Below are positions 1 through 8,391 of a DNA stretch of 64,000 nucleotides, in pieces. Positions within the stretch are counted from its first letter, which is position 1. Every line of letters starts with the position of its first letter. Both the position numbers and the translations under genes were made by a program. The stretch spans positions 23,726-87,725 of the forward strand of contig DBXO01000032.1 in NCBI GenBank assembly GCA_002309635.1. Reading direction: 5' to 3'. The stretch is from Ruminococcus flavefaciens (GTDB lineage: Bacteria; Bacillota; Clostridia; Oscillospirales; Ruminococcaceae). Below the pieces are notes generated by a model. It saw nothing but the letters and a program-made list of their open reading frames with translations, was not told the origin of the DNA and searched no databases.

Positions 1-592
1 CCAGAAGCTTCGCATAATACTTAGCAAGCGCATACTGGTCTATAAAGTCCTCATATTTGCTGAATGCGTCGTTCAGCAGGACGCCGAATTCTTTTTTTAC
101 CGCATTGCAGTCGGAAACGTTCCCTTCAGGCTCGCAATTGCAGGCGATGACCTCTGATATGAATTCATTCCAGAACCAGTACCCGAGCTGGCTCGAAAAA
201 TCCTCTATATGGACTCTCTGGTCAAGATAGCGGTAAAGATCGTCCTCCTGACACTCCATGTATATAGAGAAAAAGCGTCCGAGCTCATGCAGAAGGCTGT
301 GCTGAAATACACCTTTATCGTCGGTACGGACCGACTTGTTCTCCATGACGAAGTCGTGGTAAATAATAATGGCGTCGCCGTTGCTTCCGTGAACGGTTTC
401 CATAAAACTGGGCGGAATTGCCTTCTTTTGCGGTGAACGCAGCTGTTCCACAATGGAACTTCTTGTATCATTTATATTTTTTACGCTTAAAATATGGATC
501 TCAGGATATGGAGCATCGATTTCGGGCATGACAGATTTAAAGAGTGTAACAGTTTCCGATATCCATTCTTTCATCAGTTTTTTATTTAACAT
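1..592 (-). CDS. Unknown protein, N-terminal 197 residues, possibly degenerate zincin-like
   Basis: An open frame on the minus strand begins at ATG 592 behind an AACAGGAGAA ribosome binding site and runs off the left edge, so the C-terminus is missing. There is no signal peptide, so it is probably cytoplasmic. Around residues 100-106 it reads HSLLHELGRFF, which resembles the HExxH helix of zinc peptidases except that the second His is Arg. About 40 residues later it reads FISEVIA, in a place where such enzymes often carry a third, acidic ligand. I do not recognise the family. The zincin resemblance rests on one motif and the missing His argues against an active classical metalloprotease. The codon pattern and the RBS make the gene itself credible. 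Confidence 0.6.
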   Translation of the reverse strand, partial: MLNKKLMKEWISETVTLFKSVMPEIDAPYPEIHILSVKNINDTRSSIVEQLRSPQKKAIPPSFMETVHGSNGDAIIIYHDFVMENKSVRTDDKGVFQHSLLHELGRFFSIYMECQEDDLYRYLDQRVHIEDFSSQLGYWFWNEFISEVIACNCEPEGNVSDCNAVKKEFGVLLNDAFSKYEDFIDQYALAKYYAKLL

Positions 593-687
593 GATATGGA
601 GTTCTCCTGTTATAACAATATGTTCCGTAAGCACTTATCCAAAGGATAATGCATACAAAAAAGGCATCATCTAATATCGTCACTATA

Positions 688-716
688 ATTCTATCATAAT
701 CGGCCTGAAATTTCAA
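688..716 (-). promoter_or_regulatory. Sigma-A promoter of the partial left-edge gene
   Basis: Minus strand TTGAAA (716-711), 17 bases, TAGAAT (693-688), about 95 bases upstream of the start at 592. Confidence 0.55.
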
Positions 717-775
717 GTAAATCAGCATATAATATTAAGCTCTGAAGATATGACGTTTTTTGCCGCGTATACATA

Positions 776-804
776 TTGATTATTTCCAGAATACATGATA
801 TAAT
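776..804 (+). promoter_or_regulatory. Sigma-A promoter of the NSS transporter gene
   Basis: TTGATT (776-781), 17 bases, TATAAT (799-804), 40 bases before the start at 845. Confidence 0.6.
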
Positions 805-844
805 TAAATTCATATATGACAAAACACGAAAGGACACCTCAACT

Positions 845-2248
845 ATGGAACAAACTAAAAACGCCACATCACGTGGCGGCTTCGGTTCAAAAATAGGCTT
901 TGTGCTTGCAGCAGCAGGCTCTGCCGTAGGACTTGGAAATATATGGCGATTCCCGTATCTTGCGGCGAAATACGGCGGCGGTATATTCCTGATGATATAT
1001 CTTATATTCGCCGTGACTTTCGGCTTCACTCTCATGCTCACGGAAATAGCTATAGGCAGAAGAACGGGAAAGAGTGTTATAGGCGCCTACAGAGACGTGG
1101 ACAAGCGTTTTTCCTTTCTCGGAATTCTCGCAGCGGTCATACCTGCACTGATACTCCCCTACTACTGCGTTATAGGCGGCTGGGTACTGAAATATATGAC
1201 CGTATTCACAAAGGGCGGCGGCGAAGCAGCCTCAGTAGCGGAATATGCAATACAAGGATCGGATAAGAAGCTCTCATTCTTCGAGCACTTTATAGGCATG
1301 CTGAAGGAGCCTTCATTCTTCTTTCTCATATTTGTGCTCCTGACCTCTGTTGCTGTATTCTTCGGAGTTGAAAAGGGCATTGAAAAGGTGAGCAAATTCC
1401 TCATGCCCGTCCTTCTCATACTTATAATAGGCATTTCCGTATATACGCTCACGCTCAAGGGCGCAGGAAACGGTTTGAAATACTATCTTCTGCCGAATTT
1501 TGACGGCTTCACGTTCTCTAAGCTCCTCCGCACCATATCCGCAGCCTGCGGACAGCTTTTCTACTCCATGTCCATAGCCATGGGAATAATGGTCACCTAC
1601 GGCTCGTATATGCGCAAGGAGGACTCTCTTGAAAGCTCAGTCCGTCAGATAGAGATATTCGACACCCTTGTAGCTTTCCTTGCAGGACTTATCATCGTTC
1701 CCGCAGTATTCATATTCTCCGGCGGCGACAGCTCTGCCCTCAATGCAGGCCCGGGACTTATGTTCATAACCCTGCCCAAGGTATTCGCAGCAATGCCCGC
1801 AGGACAGATAATCGGCACAGCATTCTTCGTGCTTGTCACCCTTGCGGCGCTGACCTCGTCAATATCGCTCATGGAGACCGTAGTAGCGGTTGTAATGGAA
1901 AAGTTCAGGCTCAGCCGCTCTGTCAGCTGCTGCATAGTCATAATACTGACGCTTGCCATAGGAATGCTGTCAGTGCTCGGCTACAGTTCATGGGCCGGAT
2001 TCAAGCTTTTCGGCATGCAGATACTTGATCTTTTCGACTTCTCCACAAATAATATAATGATGCCCGTCCTTGCATTTCTGACCTGCATACTCATAGGCTA
2101 CGCTGTAAAGACAAAGTACGTTGAGGAGGAGGTAATGTTCGGCGAAAAGCAATTCCGCTCACGTCTCCTCTACAACATAATGATAAAGGTCATATGCCCC
2201 GTATGCATGATCATGATACTTATCACACCCTTTGTCACAAAATTATAA
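845..2248 (+). CDS. Sodium-dependent transporter, neurotransmitter:sodium symporter (NSS/SNF) family
   Basis: A 467-residue membrane protein of the NSS family (LeuT-like), which drives uptake of an amino acid or similar solute with sodium ions. The start at 845 follows a GAAAGGA site; a longer frame from 776 lacks one. The N-terminus reads GGFGSKIGFVLAAAGSAVGLGN then IWRFPY, the family signature where unwound TM1 binds sodium and substrate. About eleven to twelve hydrophobic segments follow, and length is close to the 450-510 usual for bacterial members. The TM6 region (around FYSMSIAMG) is also family-like. It stands alone between its own promoter and a terminator at 2254-2283. The substrate cannot be told from sequence; tryptophan, leucine or tyrosine are known substrates in the family. 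Confidence 0.9.
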   Translation: MEQTKNATSRGGFGSKIGFVLAAAGSAVGLGNIWRFPYLAAKYGGGIFLMIYLIFAVTFGFTLMLTEIAIGRRTGKSVIGAYRDVDKRFSFLGILAAVIPALILPYYCVIGGWVLKYMTVFTKGGGEAASVAEYAIQGSDKKLSFFEHFIGMLKEPSFFFLIFVLLTSVAVFFGVEKGIEKVSKFLMPVLLILIIGISVYTLTLKGAGNGLKYYLLPNFDGFTFSKLLRTISAACGQLFYSMSIAMGIMVTYGSYMRKEDSLESSVRQIEIFDTLVAFLAGLIIVPAVFIFSGGDSSALNAGPGLMFITLPKVFAAMPAGQIIGTAFFVLVTLAALTSSISLMETVVAVVMEKFRLSRSVSCCIVIILTLAIGMLSVLGYSSWAGFKLFGMQILDLFDFSTNNIMMPVLAFLTCILIGYAVKTKYVEEEVMFGEKQFRSRLLYNIMIKVICPVCMIMILITPFVTKL

Positions 2249-2253
2249 CAGTG

Positions 2254-2283
2254 AATGCTCCCTTTAAAATGGGAGCATTTTTG
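2254..2283 (+). terminator. Rho-independent terminator after the NSS transporter
   Basis: AATGCTCCC / GGGAGCATT stem with an 8-base loop and a T run (2278-2283), five bases after the stop codon. Confidence 0.85.
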
Positions 2284-2363
2284 TTACAGCATCAGCAAAA
2301 CCACCGAAATCACATTCGATTATCTGACTGTTTACTGCAAATTGCTACATTATCCCAAAGGTA

Positions 2364-2392
2364 TTGACATTTAAATAACAAACGTGTACAAT
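2364..2392 (+). promoter_or_regulatory. Sigma-A promoter of the MBOAT-SGNH-kinase operon
   Basis: TTGACA (2364-2369), 17 bases, TACAAT (2387-2392). It leaves a leader of about 90 bases in which I see no clear structure. Confidence 0.7.
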
Positions 2393-2490
2393 ATTAATGT
2401 ATGAGTTTTTATAATCTATTTTCCGCGCATTTTACAGGCAAACCAAACAGCGGAGGCTCTAACAAATGAATTAACTAAAGGGTGATATAT

Positions 2491-3882
2491 TTGGTATTCA
2501 GCAGCTTGGAATTCATCTTCATATTCCTGCCTGTTTTTATGATATTATACGCGACCGTCCGGAAGGAATACAAAAACCTTATCCTTTTCGCAGGAAGCGT
2601 CGTGTTTTACAGCTTCGGAGTGAAAAAGCCCGTATATATACTGCTGTTTCTTCTTACGGTAATGCTCAACTTCATAGTCGGGCAGTTCATAGAGCACAGC
2701 CGGCATACGAAAAAGCTTTGGCTCACATTCGGCATACTATTCAACTTCTGGTGGCTGATATTCTTCAAATACTGGACCTTCGGCACCGAAAACATCAATC
2801 ACTGGTTCGGGCAGAGCTTCACCGTAAAGGACATAATCCTCCCCATAGGCATAAGCTTCTACACCTTCCAGAACGTTTCATACATAATCGACGTATACAG
2901 GGGCAAGGCACAGGCTGAAAAGAACCTGATAAACTACGGCGCCTACATAACCATGTTCCCCCAGCTCATCGCCGGTCCAATAGTCACCTACGGACACGTG
3001 GCAAAGGAACTCAGGTCACGTACACACACTCCTCAGAAAATAGAGGACGGCCTAAAAACATTTACAATAGGACTCGGCTACAAGGTGCTCATAGCCAATC
3101 AGATCGGCGGACTGTGGAATGACGTCTCCATGATAGGCTTCGAGAGTATATCCTCGCGGCTTGCATGGCTTGGCATATTCGCCTACTCCTTCCAGCTCTA
3201 CTTCGACTTCTGCGGCTACTCCCTCATGGCGATAGGACTTGGAAAAATAATGGGCTTCGATATACCCAAGAACTTCGACCACCCCTATACTTCCCTTACA
3301 ATGACGGAATTCTGGCGCCGATGGCACATGACCCTCGGCACATGGTTCAAGGACTACATATATATCCCCCTCGGTGGAAACCGCAGGGGAAACGGCAGAA
3401 TGATATTCAATACCCTTGTTGTATGGCTGTTCACGGGACTCTGGCACGGCGCAAGCTGGAACTTCGTCCTGTGGGGACTGGTCCTTTTCCTTATCATAAT
3501 GAGCGAAAAGTTCTGGACAGGCAAGGTCCTCAACAGGATAAAGCCTCTCGGACATGCCTACATGATACTTATAATACCGCTTACATGGCTGATATTCGCA
3601 GTGACCGACTTTCACGAGCTGGGAATATACTTCAAACGCCTTTTACCGTTCCTGCCTCAGAAGACCTACGCAGTAATGGACGGCGACTTCATACAGCACT
3701 GGAACAGATACTGGAAATACTTCGTTGCAGCTATAGTATTCTCTACAAGGATACCAGAATTGATATACAAGAAGATCAAGAACTCTATATTCACAGTGAT
3801 CGTGCTGCTGGCTGTATTCTGGGCAGCCGTATACTGTATGTACATGGGAATGGACGACCCGTTCATGTATTTCAGATTTTAA
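2491..3882 (+). CDS. MBOAT family O-acyltransferase (AlgI/DltB/PatA type)
   Basis: A polytopic membrane acyltransferase of 463 residues that passes acyl groups, usually acetyl, across the membrane for O-acylation of an outside polysaccharide or wall polymer. I place the start at TTG 2491 (VFSSLEFIFIFLPVF), because family members typically begin with MVFSSL and AAAGGGTGAT sits at the right distance; GTG 2482 is the alternative. The conserved stretch TEFWRRWHMTLGTWFKDYIYIP (residues about 270-291) and the later GLWHGASWNF, with the invariant His, are the MBOAT catalytic region. The gene is followed 12 bases later by a secreted SGNH esterase, the usual partner in such systems. The acceptor polymer is unknown; there are no neighbouring alginate or teichoic acid genes. 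Confidence 0.92.
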   Translation: MVFSSLEFIFIFLPVFMILYATVRKEYKNLILFAGSVVFYSFGVKKPVYILLFLLTVMLNFIVGQFIEHSRHTKKLWLTFGILFNFWWLIFFKYWTFGTENINHWFGQSFTVKDIILPIGISFYTFQNVSYIIDVYRGKAQAEKNLINYGAYITMFPQLIAGPIVTYGHVAKELRSRTHTPQKIEDGLKTFTIGLGYKVLIANQIGGLWNDVSMIGFESISSRLAWLGIFAYSFQLYFDFCGYSLMAIGLGKIMGFDIPKNFDHPYTSLTMTEFWRRWHMTLGTWFKDYIYIPLGGNRRGNGRMIFNTLVVWLFTGLWHGASWNFVLWGLVLFLIIMSEKFWTGKVLNRIKPLGHAYMILIIPLTWLIFAVTDFHELGIYFKRLLPFLPQKTYAVMDGDFIQHWNRYWKYFVAAIVFSTRIPELIYKKIKNSIFTVIVLLAVFWAAVYCMYMGMDDPFMYFRF

Positions 3883-3894
3883 GGAGAGAATAAA

Positions 3895-4842
3895 TTGAGC
3901 AAGTTAAAACAATGCATATATACGATGATACTGCTGATAACCTGTCTTTTGGCGTCACCGTTCATATATAAACAGATATGGAAAAACAGCGAAATAAAGA
4001 AGCCCAAGACTGCCGCAAAGGAACCCGTGGCAGCAGTACAGCCGGCTGAGACCACTACTGCTCCCGCACAGCAGGACGGCACCACCACTGAAACACAGCC
4101 TTCCTCAGAGGGCGAAACAGCTCCTGCCGAGCAGCCCACCGAGGCCACCGAACCACAGTACAGCTTCATTCAGAGCGGCCCCGAATACTTCGACGACGCC
4201 CTGTTCATCGGCGACTCGCGCACAGTTGGCATAAGCCTCTACGGAACACTTAAAAACGCGGATTATTTCTGCGATAAGGGTCTCATGGTGTCAAGAATAG
4301 ACAATTCAACAGTGGGCAGCATGACGATATGGGACAAGCTCAGCAAGAAGCAGTATTCCAAGATATACGTAATGCTCGGAATAAACGAGATAGGCAACGA
4401 TATCGAGGGTACCACCGCAAAGTACAGACGCTTCATCGACGGGATAAAGGAATCGCAGAAGAATGCTGTGATCTATCTGCAGGCAAATCTCCATGTTGCC
4501 TCCTATGCCGAGACGCAGTACATATCCAACGAAAGGATAGACTCCCTCAATGCCAATCTGCAGGCAATGGCTGACAACAGCAAGGTATACTACATCGACG
4601 TAAATCCCTTATTTGACGATGATTACGGCGCCCTCACAGCTGATTTCACCAGCGACGGCATACATGTACTCGCCAAATACTATACAACATGGTGCGACTG
4701 GCTCTGCAATAACACGGTAAGCGTAGACACAGCAGCCCCCGCTGCCACTGAAGACAAGCCGCAGACAGAAACCACCTCCGAGACAACAGAGGCAACCACA
4801 AAAAACAAGAAACCTCAGAACGAAGAATTCTCAAATCTATAA
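3895..4842 (+). CDS. Membrane-anchored extracellular SGNH hydrolase
   Basis: Starts at TTG 3895 behind AAGGAG. Residues about 7-24 are a single N-terminal membrane segment, followed by a Thr/Pro/Glu-rich spacer (about 35-95), so the catalytic domain is outside the cell. The SGNH blocks are visible: GDSRTVG with Ser108, a block with GINEIGND around residues 163-170, and SDGIH with Asp254 and His257. A second Thr-rich tail follows (TETTSETTEATTK). It probably moves or removes acyl groups on a surface glycan together with the MBOAT protein encoded just upstream, as PatB or AlgX/AlgJ do. That role is inference from pairing. The gap to the kinase gene downstream is only 23 bases, so all three are likely on one transcript. 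Confidence 0.85.
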   Translation: MSKLKQCIYTMILLITCLLASPFIYKQIWKNSEIKKPKTAAKEPVAAVQPAETTTAPAQQDGTTTETQPSSEGETAPAEQPTEATEPQYSFIQSGPEYFDDALFIGDSRTVGISLYGTLKNADYFCDKGLMVSRIDNSTVGSMTIWDKLSKKQYSKIYVMLGINEIGNDIEGTTAKYRRFIDGIKESQKNAVIYLQANLHVASYAETQYISNERIDSLNANLQAMADNSKVYYIDVNPLFDDDYGALTADFTSDGIHVLAKYYTTWCDWLCNNTVSVDTAAPAATEDKPQTETTSETTEATTKNKKPQNEEFSNL

Positions 4843-4865
4843 GCTGAAAACGAAAGGAGCATAAA

Positions 4866-6182
4866 ATGGCAGAACTCAAAGTAGGCTACACAGGGAAGAC
4901 CGTATACAACTCCACTTTTACTGTACTCGAATTTCTCGGCGGAGGCGGTCAGGGAAACGTATACCGTGTCGAGTGCGGCGGAAAGCAGATGGCGCTCAAA
5001 TGGTACCACAAGTCCACCGTTGAAAAAATGAAGAACCCTCAGGAATTTTACGAAAACCTGAAGGCAAACATAAAAAAAGGCGCTCCCACAAAGGCTTTTC
5101 TATGGCCCGAGGAACTTTCAAACTGGACAGATGGTACCTTTGGTTACATTATGCCCCTTCGTCCCGACGGCTACAAGGAGCTCACCCAGTTCCTTCTGTG
5201 GGACCCCAAGCAGCGCCGCATGAAGGCAAGCTTTGCAAACATAACCGCACGCTGCAATGCAGCCATAAATATAATCGAGGGCTTCCGCGCACTCCATAAC
5301 GACGGCTACAGCTATCAGGACCTCAATAACGGAAACTTCTTCATCAATCCACAGAACGGCGACGTACTCATATGCGACAACGACAATGTCTCCGAACGCG
5401 GCGTGAATTTCGGCATTGCAGGCAAGCAGCGCTACATGGCGCCCGAGGTAGTTCTCGGCGGCGCTCCCGACAAGCGCTCCGACCGCTTCTCACTGGCAGT
5501 AATACTCTTCCGCATGCTGTTCATCGAGCACCCGCTGGAGGGCAAATATTCAACACCTCCATGCATGACCCCCGAGCTTGAAAAAAAGTTCTACGGCACA
5601 GACCCTGTATTCGTTCTCGACCCCGAGGACGACCGCAACGCTGCAAACAATCAGCTCAACACAAATACTCTCCGCTTCTGGAAGATATATCCGGACTATA
5701 TACGCGACCTGTTCATAGAATCCTTCGGCAAGAAGTCGGTACAGCCCCCATACGACCGCGTTATAGAGATGACATGGCTGGATGCCTTTGTAAAGCTGAG
5801 AAGCGAAACAGTACCATGTCCTCACTGCGGCAAGGAGACCTTTATAGCACCTAAATATTCAGTCAACTGTATGTACTGCGGCGGTCAGCTGACCTGTACA
5901 GAAAGCATAAAGTTCAAGCGCTTCGAGCTTCCCGCATTCGGCGGCGCAAAGCTCTACGAAGGAATGGCAAGCGACACGGAGGGAGACTTCCACAAGATCA
6001 TCGGCGAAGTTGTCCGCAACAAAAAGGACCCGAGCAAGCATGCGCTCCGCAATCTCACACAGCAGACATGGAACGTCAGGCTTCCAGACAATACAGTAAA
6101 AACAGTAGACCCCAACGGAATAATGCCTATAAACAAAGGCTTCGTCCTCACTATCGGCAGAAGCGAAGGCACAGTAGAATGA
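4866..6182 (+). CDS. Serine/threonine protein kinase with C-terminal zinc ribbon
   Basis: A soluble 438-residue kinase. The glycine loop is GGGGQGNVY, the VAIK lysine is Lys45 in MALKWYH, the catalytic loop is YQDLNNGN with Asp152 (Tyr-Gln-Asp instead of His-Arg-Asp), the DFG position reads CDNDN with Asp171, and MAPEVV is the APE motif. All core catalytic residues are thus present. At about residues 318-340 CPHCG and CMYCGG make a zinc ribbon, followed by a C-terminal part ending in GRSEGTVE. The sequence style resembles kinases that elsewhere travel with PP2C phosphatase and vWA proteins (TerY-type triads); no such partner is present. It follows the SGNH gene by 23 bases with the RBS AAAGGAG and is closed by a terminator at 6184-6218, so it could control the acyltransferase operon. 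Its targets are unknown. Confidence 0.85.
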   Translation: MAELKVGYTGKTVYNSTFTVLEFLGGGGQGNVYRVECGGKQMALKWYHKSTVEKMKNPQEFYENLKANIKKGAPTKAFLWPEELSNWTDGTFGYIMPLRPDGYKELTQFLLWDPKQRRMKASFANITARCNAAINIIEGFRALHNDGYSYQDLNNGNFFINPQNGDVLICDNDNVSERGVNFGIAGKQRYMAPEVVLGGAPDKRSDRFSLAVILFRMLFIEHPLEGKYSTPPCMTPELEKKFYGTDPVFVLDPEDDRNAANNQLNTNTLRFWKIYPDYIRDLFIESFGKKSVQPPYDRVIEMTWLDAFVKLRSETVPCPHCGKETFIAPKYSVNCMYCGGQLTCTESIKFKRFELPAFGGAKLYEGMASDTEGDFHKIIGEVVRNKKDPSKHALRNLTQQTWNVRLPDNTVKTVDPNGIMPINKGFVLTIGRSEGTVE

Positions 6183-6183
6183 C

Positions 6184-6220
6184 AAATACCCGGAACAGCA
6201 CTTCTGTTCCGGGTATTTTA
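6184..6220 (+). terminator. Terminator of the MBOAT-SGNH-kinase operon
   Basis: AAATACCCGGAACAG / CTGTTCCGGGTATTT perfect 15-base stem with a 5-base loop ending in TTTT, directly after the kinase stop. Confidence 0.85.
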
Positions 6221-6254
6221 GCTATCGCCGCATAAAAGACTTACGCTCCCTGCA

Positions 6255-6539
6255 CTAATTACTTTTATGCCTGTTTATGATAGTCATTATTATTCCTGTC
6301 ACAATAATTGCAGGAGCTATGATGACCAGCAGAAGTCCGGCCTTTTCTATGATATTCATGTCAAGGAAGAACACGGTCACAGGATCTATACCGCCTATTA
6401 CACCTATTATTGGCTCAGGATCAGCATAATACAATATGCATCCTATCAGCCGCCTGAATCTCCAGTAGTTCACATAAATTCCTGCGGTAAAAAAGACAAG
6501 CCCCGTAATTATAAGAGCTGTTCCGCTTTTCTTTTTCAT
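6255..6539 (-). CDS. Small two-helix membrane protein of unknown function
   Basis: A 94-residue protein starting MKKKSGTALIITG with a GGAAAGGG site upstream; a GTG seven codons earlier has none. Two hydrophobic segments (about 7-23 and 62-84) flank a short polar stretch containing DPEPIIG, and the tail IINRHKSN is positively charged. I do not recognise a family. It lies downstream of the CNNM gene on the same strand with a hairpin between them, so it may be a weak read-through companion. Confidence 0.55.
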   Translation of the reverse strand: MKKKSGTALIITGLVFFTAGIYVNYWRFRRLIGCILYYADPEPIIGVIGGIDPVTVFFLDMNIIEKAGLLLVIIAPAIIVTGIIMTIINRHKSN

Positions 6540-6573
6540 TACTATGGCCGCCCTTTCCACTCAATAAATGAAC

Positions 6574-6592
6574 GGGCTGCCAAAGGCAGCCC
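6574..6592 (-). terminator. Hairpin between the CNNM gene and the small membrane protein
   Basis: GGGCTGCC / GGCAGCCC with a 3-base loop, 29 bases after the CNNM stop. The T-rich tail is weak, so this may only attenuate transcription. Confidence 0.5.
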
Positions 6593-6620
6593 ATAAAATC
6601 TTGGTTCTAAGTTCTTGTTA

Positions 6621-7895
6621 CTAATCGTCTTCGTCCTCATCGTCTTCCTCCTCATCATCGGCAGGAATGACCTCGATAATGACCTTTTCGACGGTCTGCT
6701 CGTTTACCTCAGCGGCAGTAATGCGGAATATACCGCTCTCTGCGGTCTCGCCCGCCTCGGGGATATGCTCCATGACATCCGTGACCCAGCCGCCGACGGA
6801 AGTATAATCGGTGGTTATCATATCTTCGTCAAGGTCAAGCATTTCCAGCATATCGCTTATGCTCATATCGCCTGCCACCTCGTATTTATCGGGAGCAAGC
6901 ATCATGATATTCGTTTCTATCTCGTCGTCCTCGTCGTATATCTCGCCGACCAGCTCCTCGATGATATCCTCGAGTGTAACTATACCTTTTGTACCGCCGT
7001 ACTGGTCGATGACTACCGCAAGGTGTACCTTAGAGCGCTGCATATCGCGCATAGCCTCGCTTATGAGCTTTGAATCGGCAATATGCGGCACCTCCTGTAT
7101 TATAGGAGTTATATCGCTGCCGCCCTCCACCAGCATTTTGAAGAAGGCCTTGTTTGTGATGATTCCCTTGATATCATCGAGACTTTTTTCATACACCGGC
7201 AGACGGGAGTACATCTCGCGTCTGAAAAGCTCCTTTATCTCGTCGATAGTCGAGCCCAGCTCAACGCCGATGACCTTTACTCGCGGAATAAGTATCTCAT
7301 TAACGGTTATCTCGTCAAACTCAAGAGCGCTTTTCACAAGCTCACTCTCCTGCTCCTCGATAACGCCCTGCTCCTCGATCTCATCGATCATATATTTAAG
7401 CTCGTCCTCGGTAACGCTCGGAGCCTCATCGCCCTTTGATACAGCAGACGAAAGCTTATTGAGCAGCCATACGAAAGGCTTGAAAAGCCCCACAAGAAAT
7501 GTGAGCGGTCCCGCAAATGCAAGCGCCAGCTTCTCCGCATTCTTCTTGGCGTAGGACTTTGGCAGTACCTCGCAGAACACAAGCACAAGCGCCGTGACAA
7601 CTATAGTTGACACCGCAGGACCTTTTGTACCCACAAACTTGATGAAAAGAAGTGTGCTTACGGAGGAAGTGGCGATATTAACGATATTATTACCTATAAG
7701 CACAGCAGTGAGTACCTCATCGAAGCGGTTGGCGAGCTTAAGAGCTTTTTTGGCTTTTTTGCTGCCCTGCGCCTCATAGTTCTTGAGGCGCAGTTTGTTT
7801 ACGCTGGAAAAAGCTGTTTCAGTGCCTGAAAACAGGGCTGAAAATATCATCATGGCTATGACGAGAACTATCTTCCATATATCTGAACTGTCCAT
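6621..7895 (-). CDS. Hemolysin-family membrane protein: CNNM, tandem CBS and CorC domains
   Basis: A 424-residue membrane protein of the CNNM/CorC (TlyC, YhdP/YugS) family. The N-terminal DUF21/CNNM domain has hydrophobic segments within residues 1-140 and the motif LFSGTETAFSS. A CBS pair follows (about 195-315; LFRREMYSRLPVYE, AVVIDQYGGTKGIVTLEDI), then the C-terminal transporter-associated domain with YTSVGGWV and a very acidic tail (DDEEEDDEDEDD). Family members are linked to magnesium or cobalt efflux and to magnesium sensing; the hemolysin name is historical. The ATG at 7895 follows GAAAGGGAT. The acidic tail is longer than usual. Transported ion is inferred from family only. Confidence 0.9.
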   Translation of the reverse strand: MDSSDIWKIVLVIAMMIFSALFSGTETAFSSVNKLRLKNYEAQGSKKAKKALKLANRFDEVLTAVLIGNNIVNIATSSVSTLLFIKFVGTKGPAVSTIVVTALVLVFCEVLPKSYAKKNAEKLALAFAGPLTFLVGLFKPFVWLLNKLSSAVSKGDEAPSVTEDELKYMIDEIEEQGVIEEQESELVKSALEFDEITVNEILIPRVKVIGVELGSTIDEIKELFRREMYSRLPVYEKSLDDIKGIITNKAFFKMLVEGGSDITPIIQEVPHIADSKLISEAMRDMQRSKVHLAVVIDQYGGTKGIVTLEDIIEELVGEIYDEDDEIETNIMMLAPDKYEVAGDMSISDMLEMLDLDEDMITTDYTSVGGWVTDVMEHIPEAGETAESGIFRITAAEVNEQTVEKVIIEVIPADDEEEDDEDEDD

Positions 7896-8088
7896 ATTAT
7901 CCCTTTCCTTACCAATGTCTGCTCAACGACTTAAAATCGACTGTAAAACGTACAATAAAGCATATTTAAGCTGCCAAAGTGCAGGAAAAAGACTTCTTTT
8001 CCTTTCACTTTGTTTTGCACGGAATGGCAAAATGAGCCTGATATAAAGAAATGTGCAGCGCAAATTCCATATTTTTAAAATTGCCGCT

Positions 8089-8107
8089 CCCTGAACATAA
8101 TTCAGGG
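8089..8107. other. Hairpin in the 496-base gap between the CNNM and HtrA genes
   Basis: CCCTGAA CATAA TTCAGGG, a perfect 7-base stem. It lies between divergent genes. The rest of 7896-8391 is AT-rich; apart from the htrA control region I see no gene there. Confidence 0.3.
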
Positions 8108-8237
8108 CAATAACCGCCTAACGACGGTCATAGAGAACACATATATTATAATAATGTTTTTATTATAACATACATTGAATAATAATGCAAGTCCCGTTAT
8201 CAGCCTTCCCCTACAGAAGCCCGTACTTAACGCCAAT

Positions 8238-8252
8238 TTCACAAAACGTGAA
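8238..8252 (+). promoter_or_regulatory. Distal copy of TTCAC-N5-GTGAA operator upstream of htrA
   Basis: TTCACAAAACGTGAA, a perfect inverted repeat preceded by AAT. The same repeat recurs at 8313-8327. In Bacillus subtilis the CssR-controlled htrA promoters carry reiterated TTTTCACA-like octamers, so these are plausible response-regulator sites. Confidence 0.5.
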
Positions 8253-8312
8253 GAATTGTGATAAAATTTACACATAAAATTCTTCAAAACGATACAAATG
8301 CCGCAAATCAAT

Positions 8313-8338
8313 TTCACAAAGGGTGAATATAATATAAT
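8313..8338 (+). promoter_or_regulatory. htrA promoter with proximal TTCAC-N5-GTGAA operator
   Basis: TTCACAAAGGGTGAA (8313-8327) sits over the -35 position of a TATAAT box (8333-8338). No good sigma-A -35 hexamer is present, which fits a promoter that depends on an activator bound to the repeats. Confidence 0.5.
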
Positions 8339-8391
8339 CACAGGCTGAGGGAGAACCCCAGAAAGAATAAATGAAAAGGAAAGTGAACATT

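Noticed and set aside
6621..7895. A true hemolysin
   Set aside because: CNNM, CBS and CorC domains point to ion transport or sensing; the name is inherited.
8102..8341. 79-codon minus-strand frame in the htrA upstream region
   Set aside because: AT-rich, covers the htrA promoter and operators, no RBS, composition unlike a protein.
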